From NCBI RefSeq assembly GCF_004364245.1, contig NZ_SOAV01000016.1:62001-126000 (forward strand): a DNA stretch of 64,000 bases, written 5' to 3'. This document shows, one piece after another, positions 61,031 through 64,000 of the stretch (its first letter is position 1; each line of letters opens with the position of its first letter). Position numbers and translations under genes: made by a program. The notes beneath the pieces are model-generated. The model saw only the letters and a program-made list of their open reading frames with translations. It was not told where the DNA came from and searched no databases. Source of the stretch: Streptomyces sp. BK208 (lineage in GTDB: Bacteria > Actinomycetota > Actinomycetes > Streptomycetales > Streptomycetaceae).

Positions 61031-63103
61031 ATGGCCGTCACCGCAACCGAACCCACCGCGGCCCGTCCGTCGACGGTCCCCGCCTCCCGGTCGGGCGCGG
61101 CCGCGGTGACGGCCGGGATCGTCCTGCTGGTCGCCGTGCTCGCCGTCGTCGACATCACACAGGGCACCGCCGCCGTCGGACCGTCCGAGGTCCTCAAAGC
61201 CCTGACCGGGCGGGCCGACCCGGACGACGCGTCCGTCGTCGTCGCCTCGCGGCTTCCCCGGATGACCGCCGGGCTCCTGGTCGGGGCCGTCCTGGGCGCG
61301 GCCGGCGCCGTGCTCCAGGCGGTCAGCCGCAACGTGCTCGCCTCCCCCGACACCCTCGCGGTGAACGCCGGTTCCTACCTGGCGCTGGGGCTGGCGGGCG
61401 CCACCGGGGTGTCGCTGCCCCTGCTCGCCTCCTCCGGGGTCGCCTTCGTGGGCGGCCTCGCGGCGGCGGCCGTGGTGCTCGGGCTGTCCGGGCTCGGCAC
61501 GGGCACCATACGGCTGGTGCTGGCGGGCACCGCGCTGATGCTGGGCCTCAACTCCATGACCGAGGGGCTGCTGCTGCTCTTCCCGGAGCAGACGAAGGGC
61601 CTCTACGCGTGGAACCAGGGCAGCATCGCCCAGAACGGCTTCGACGGCGTCCTGCAGATGCTGCCGATCGCCCTGATCGCACTGGCCGGGCTGATGCTGA
61701 CGGCCCGCCGGGTGGACGCGCTGGCCCTCGGCGACGACGCGGCGCGCGGTCTCGGCGTCCCGGTGCGGACCACCCGGGTCACGGTGGTCGTGCTCGCGGC
61801 GCTGCTGTCCGCCGCAGCGGTGACGCTCTCCGGGCCCATCGGCTTCGTCGGCCTGTGCGCACCCGCCCTGGTGCGCCCGCTCGGCCGCCGGTTCCGCGGC
61901 TTCTCCCGTTCCCGTGCGGCGCTGCCCGCGGCGGCGCTCACCGGTGCGGCGCTGGTGCTCGGTTCGGACGTGCTGCTGCGCTCCCTGGTCCCGGCCGAAC
62001 GCTCGGTGGCCGTGCCCACGGGCGTCGTCACGAGCCTGGTCGGTGCCGTGTTCCTGGTCGCCATGGCGCTGCGGGTGCGGGACACCTCGGGGGCCGGGGC
62101 GCCGGACCGGCTGCGGATCCCGAGCCGGGCGGTGTTCCTGACCACGCTCGCCGTCCTGGTCGTGGTCCTGGTGGGGCTCGTGATCACCGCCGTACTGGTG
62201 GGCGACAGCAAGCTGCTGCTCGGGGACGTCGTCAACTGGGCCCAGGGGCGGGCGGGCCGGGCCGTCACCTTCGTGCTCGACACGCGGGTGCCCCGGGTCC
62301 TCGCGGCGCTGGGTGCGGGTGCGGCGCTCGCCCTGGCCGGCACCCTCGTGCAGGCCGTGACCCGCAACCCGCTCGCCGAACCCAACGTCCTCGGCGTGAG
62401 CGGCGGTGGCGCGCTCGGCGCGGTCGTCCTGGTGACCACCGTGCCGACCGCCGGGACGTGGGGTGTGGCGGGAGCCGCGTTCGCGGGGTCCACGGTCACC
62501 GCTGTCCTCGTCTTCGGGCTCGCCGCCCGGGGCGGTTTCCGGCAGAACCGGCTGGTGCTCGTCGGGATCGGCGTGGCCTCCGGGACGGCGGCGCTGATCA
62601 GTCTGCTGATCGTGCTCACCGACCCGTTCAACGCGACCAAGGCGCTGACCTGGCTGTCGGGTTCGACCTACGGGCGGACCATGCCGGACGTCGTGCCCGT
62701 CGCGCTGGCGCTGGTCGTCGGCATCGGCGTGGCCTTCGCCCGGCGCACCGAGCTGGACCTGGTCTCCCTGGACGAGGACACGCCGCGCCTGCTCGGCATG
62801 CGGCTGGCTCCGGGGCGCCTCGGCTTCCTGGTGCTGAGCGTGGTGCTCAGCTCCACCGCGGTGGCCTGCGCCGGCACCGTCGGCTTCGTCGGACTGGTGG
62901 CCCCGCACGCGGCACGCGCCCTCGTGGGCCGCCGGCACGTGCGGGTCGTGCCGGTCGCGCTCCTGCTCGGTGCCACGCTGGTGTGCGCCGCCGACCTCCT
63001 CGGCCGCACCGTCATCGCCCCGGCCCAGCTCGGCGCGGGCCTCATGACGGCGGTCATCGGCACGCCGTACTTCCTGTACCTGCTGGTACGGAGCCGTCGC
63101 TAG
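61031..63103 (+). CDS. Fused double FecCD siderophore permease
   Basis: A 690-residue permease made of two FecCD-type halves (about 1-340 and 345-690) in one polypeptide, each with the PRMTAGLLVGAVLGAAGAVLQAVSRNVLA or PRVLAALGAGAALALAGTLVQAVTRNPLAEP repeat. FhuB is a known double permease of this kind. It would complete the importer with the ATPase and binding protein, 8 bp downstream of the latter. Confidence 0.9.
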   Translation: MAVTATEPTAARPSTVPASRSGAAAVTAGIVLLVAVLAVVDITQGTAAVGPSEVLKALTGRADPDDASVVVASRLPRMTAGLLVGAVLGAAGAVLQAVSRNVLASPDTLAVNAGSYLALGLAGATGVSLPLLASSGVAFVGGLAAAAVVLGLSGLGTGTIRLVLAGTALMLGLNSMTEGLLLLFPEQTKGLYAWNQGSIAQNGFDGVLQMLPIALIALAGLMLTARRVDALALGDDAARGLGVPVRTTRVTVVVLAALLSAAAVTLSGPIGFVGLCAPALVRPLGRRFRGFSRSRAALPAAALTGAALVLGSDVLLRSLVPAERSVAVPTGVVTSLVGAVFLVAMALRVRDTSGAGAPDRLRIPSRAVFLTTLAVLVVVLVGLVITAVLVGDSKLLLGDVVNWAQGRAGRAVTFVLDTRVPRVLAALGAGAALALAGTLVQAVTRNPLAEPNVLGVSGGGALGAVVLVTTVPTAGTWGVAGAAFAGSTVTAVLVFGLAARGGFRQNRLVLVGIGVASGTAALISLLIVLTDPFNATKALTWLSGSTYGRTMPDVVPVALALVVGIGVAFARRTELDLVSLDEDTPRLLGMRLAPGRLGFLVLSVVLSSTAVACAGTVGFVGLVAPHAARALVGRRHVRVVPVALLLGATLVCAADLLGRTVIAPAQLGAGLMTAVIGTPYFLYLLVRSRR

Positions 63104-63132
63104 CGGCCCCTGGTCGCACCGTGGACTCCGTC

Positions 63133-63190
63133 GGCCGCCGCGGCCCGGGAAGCCGGCTCCTTCACGATCCGGTTCCCGGCCGCGGCGGCC
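63133..63190 (+). terminator. Terminator after the siderophore operon
   Basis: GGCCGCCGCGGCCCGGGAA pairs with TTCCCGGCCGCGGCGGCC with one bulged C, extending inward through AGCCGG/CCGGTT; 30 bp after the permease stop. Confidence 0.75.
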
Positions 63191-63237
63191 CGGTGCGTCT
63201 GCCCGCGCCCTTGTTAGACGCGGCGTCAAGTTACTGA

Positions 63238-63286
63238 ACCGTAACGAGACAGGCGCTACCCCTGGTAATCCCTGTCCGGTTACGGT
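63238..63286. promoter_or_regulatory. Long dyad upstream of the lipase
   Basis: ACCGTAACGAGACAGG pairs with CCTGTCCGGTTACGGT at 14 of 16 positions around a 17-nt spacer. It lies about 90 bp before the lipase start and is too far spaced to be a simple terminator. A regulator site or a structured leader is possible. Confidence 0.5.
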
Positions 63287-63375
63287 CCGGTAGCCCCACA
63301 GGAGCAGCGCGACCACGGCCCTGACCCCACACGGCCGCGGACGACCGGATCCGGCCCTTCCCCAGGAGGTTCGCC

Positions 63376-64000
63376 ATGCCCCCACGTCCCCGCATGCTCG
63401 CCGCGGCGATCGCCGCCGCGCTCGCCCTCGGCGCCCAGGCCGTCCCGGCTTCCGCGGCCGGTGACCCGGCGGCCACGACCTCCCGCGGCGTCGAGATACC
63501 CGCCTTCTACACCCCGCCCGCCGAACTCCCCGGCGCCGACGGCACGCTGGTCCGCAGCGAGCCGCTGCCCCTCGCGCTGAGCCTGCCCGGCATCGACGGG
63601 CCCCTTCCGGGGCGGGCGACCCGGCTGATGTACAAGTCCACCGACGCGAACGGCGAGGCGGTCGCCGTGACCGGCGCCTACATCGAACCGGCCGCCAGGT
63701 GGCACGGCGACGGACCGCGCCCCCTGGTCGCCGTCGCGCCCGGCACCATGGGGCAGGGCGACCAGTGCGCGGCCTCGATGGCGCTGGAGCACCCGTTGCG
63801 TCTCAACGGGCAGACCGTGTCCGTCGGTTACGAGGACCTGTCGGTCTACCGGCTACTGCTGCGCGGCGTCGCCGTCGTCGTCACCGACTACGTGGGCCTC
63901 GGCACCACCGACCGGCTGCACACCTACGTCAACCGCGTCGACGGGGCCCACGCGGTGCTGGACGCCGTACGCGCCGCGCGTTCCCTCGACTCGGCGTCCG
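63376..64000 (+). CDS. Secretory lipase family protein, partial
   Basis: The 5' 625 bp of a secreted protein that runs off the right edge. Signal peptide (about 1-28, PASAAG), then the family segments EIPAFYTPPAELPGADGTLVRSEPL, YKSTDANGEAVAVTGAYIEPA and VAPGTMGQGDQCAAS typical of the PF03583 secretory lipase (LIP) group. The nucleophile GxSxG motif is still out of view. AGGAGG precedes the ATG at 63376. A long dyad upstream may regulate it. Confidence 0.85.
   Translation, partial: MPPRPRMLAAAIAAALALGAQAVPASAAGDPAATTSRGVEIPAFYTPPAELPGADGTLVRSEPLPLALSLPGIDGPLPGRATRLMYKSTDANGEAVAVTGAYIEPAARWHGDGPRPLVAVAPGTMGQGDQCAASMALEHPLRLNGQTVSVGYEDLSVYRLLLRGVAVVVTDYVGLGTTDRLHTYVNRVDGAHAVLDAVRAARSLDSAS

Overview
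The window is high-GC actinobacterial DNA and almost certainly Streptomyces. Pointers are two conservons (CvnA-D GTPase modules with P450s), a snapalysin/LysR pair, an ANTAR regulator, a class F sortase, a SchA/CurD-type protein and DmdR/IdeR-like iron boxes. Genes are dense, starts are often GTG or TTG, and 4-nt overlaps are common. I saw no rRNA, tRNA, CRISPR array, transposase or phage gene. Both ends cut a gene: a P450 on the left and a secreted lipase on the right.

Layout, left half. 1-3.8 kb: conservon 1 on the minus strand (cvnA, B, C, D and a P450 without the ExxR motif). 4-6.7 kb: a TauE/SafE-type permease behind a tiny overlapping upstream ORF, a secreted S1 protease and a lone ABC ATPase. 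6.9-10.7 kb: a small Rpf-like protein, then a sialate-type MFS transporter, a lyase of the DHDPS/NAL family and a FadR-type GntR regulator. 10.8-16.2 kb: a DUF5949 protein, isochorismatase, a membrane-anchored Mrr-like nuclease, a secreted beta-helix protein, and a convergent pair of O-methyltransferase and SchA/CurD protein. 16.4-20 kb: class F sortase, a three-repeat surface protein and a PAS-GAF-PP2C phosphatase. 20.1-26.1 kb: GNAT, anti-sigma-type kinase, methyltransferase, P450, phosphoglucomutase and an Ala-rich protein. 26.2-31.7 kb: a benzoylformate-to-benzoate module (LysR, MdlC, benzaldehyde dehydrogenase, aromatic acid transporter).

Layout, right half. 31.8-37 kb: PepSY lipoprotein, snpR/snpA, a small membrane protein, CbiZ, a STAS-like protein and a cupin. 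37-40 kb: an MFS-UspA fusion with its MarR regulator and a GAF-ANTAR protein. 40.2-45.6 kb: conservon 2 (cvnA-D plus two P450s). 45.7-49.1 kb: a small Cys-containing protein, a YihY membrane protein, a TPP enzyme and an SDR remnant. 49.2-55.9 kb: a LacI-controlled galactoside island (two permeases, binding protein, GH42 beta-galactosidase) with twin perfect operators. 56-58.4 kb: a DUF574 methyltransferase, a mini membrane protein and a spore-photoproduct-lyase-like radical SAM protein. 58.4-63.1 kb: an iron-regulated siderophore uptake locus with two iron boxes. 63.4 kb to the end: a secreted lipase behind a long dyad.

The modules look independent: signalling (conservons, PP2C, RsbW-type kinase), nutrient uptake and breakdown (galactosides, benzoylformate, iron, a sialate-like acid) and secretion (protease, snapalysin, lipase, sortase). 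Most carry their own regulator beside a visible dyad. Many terminators are long GC hairpins without a U tract, often shared between convergent genes.
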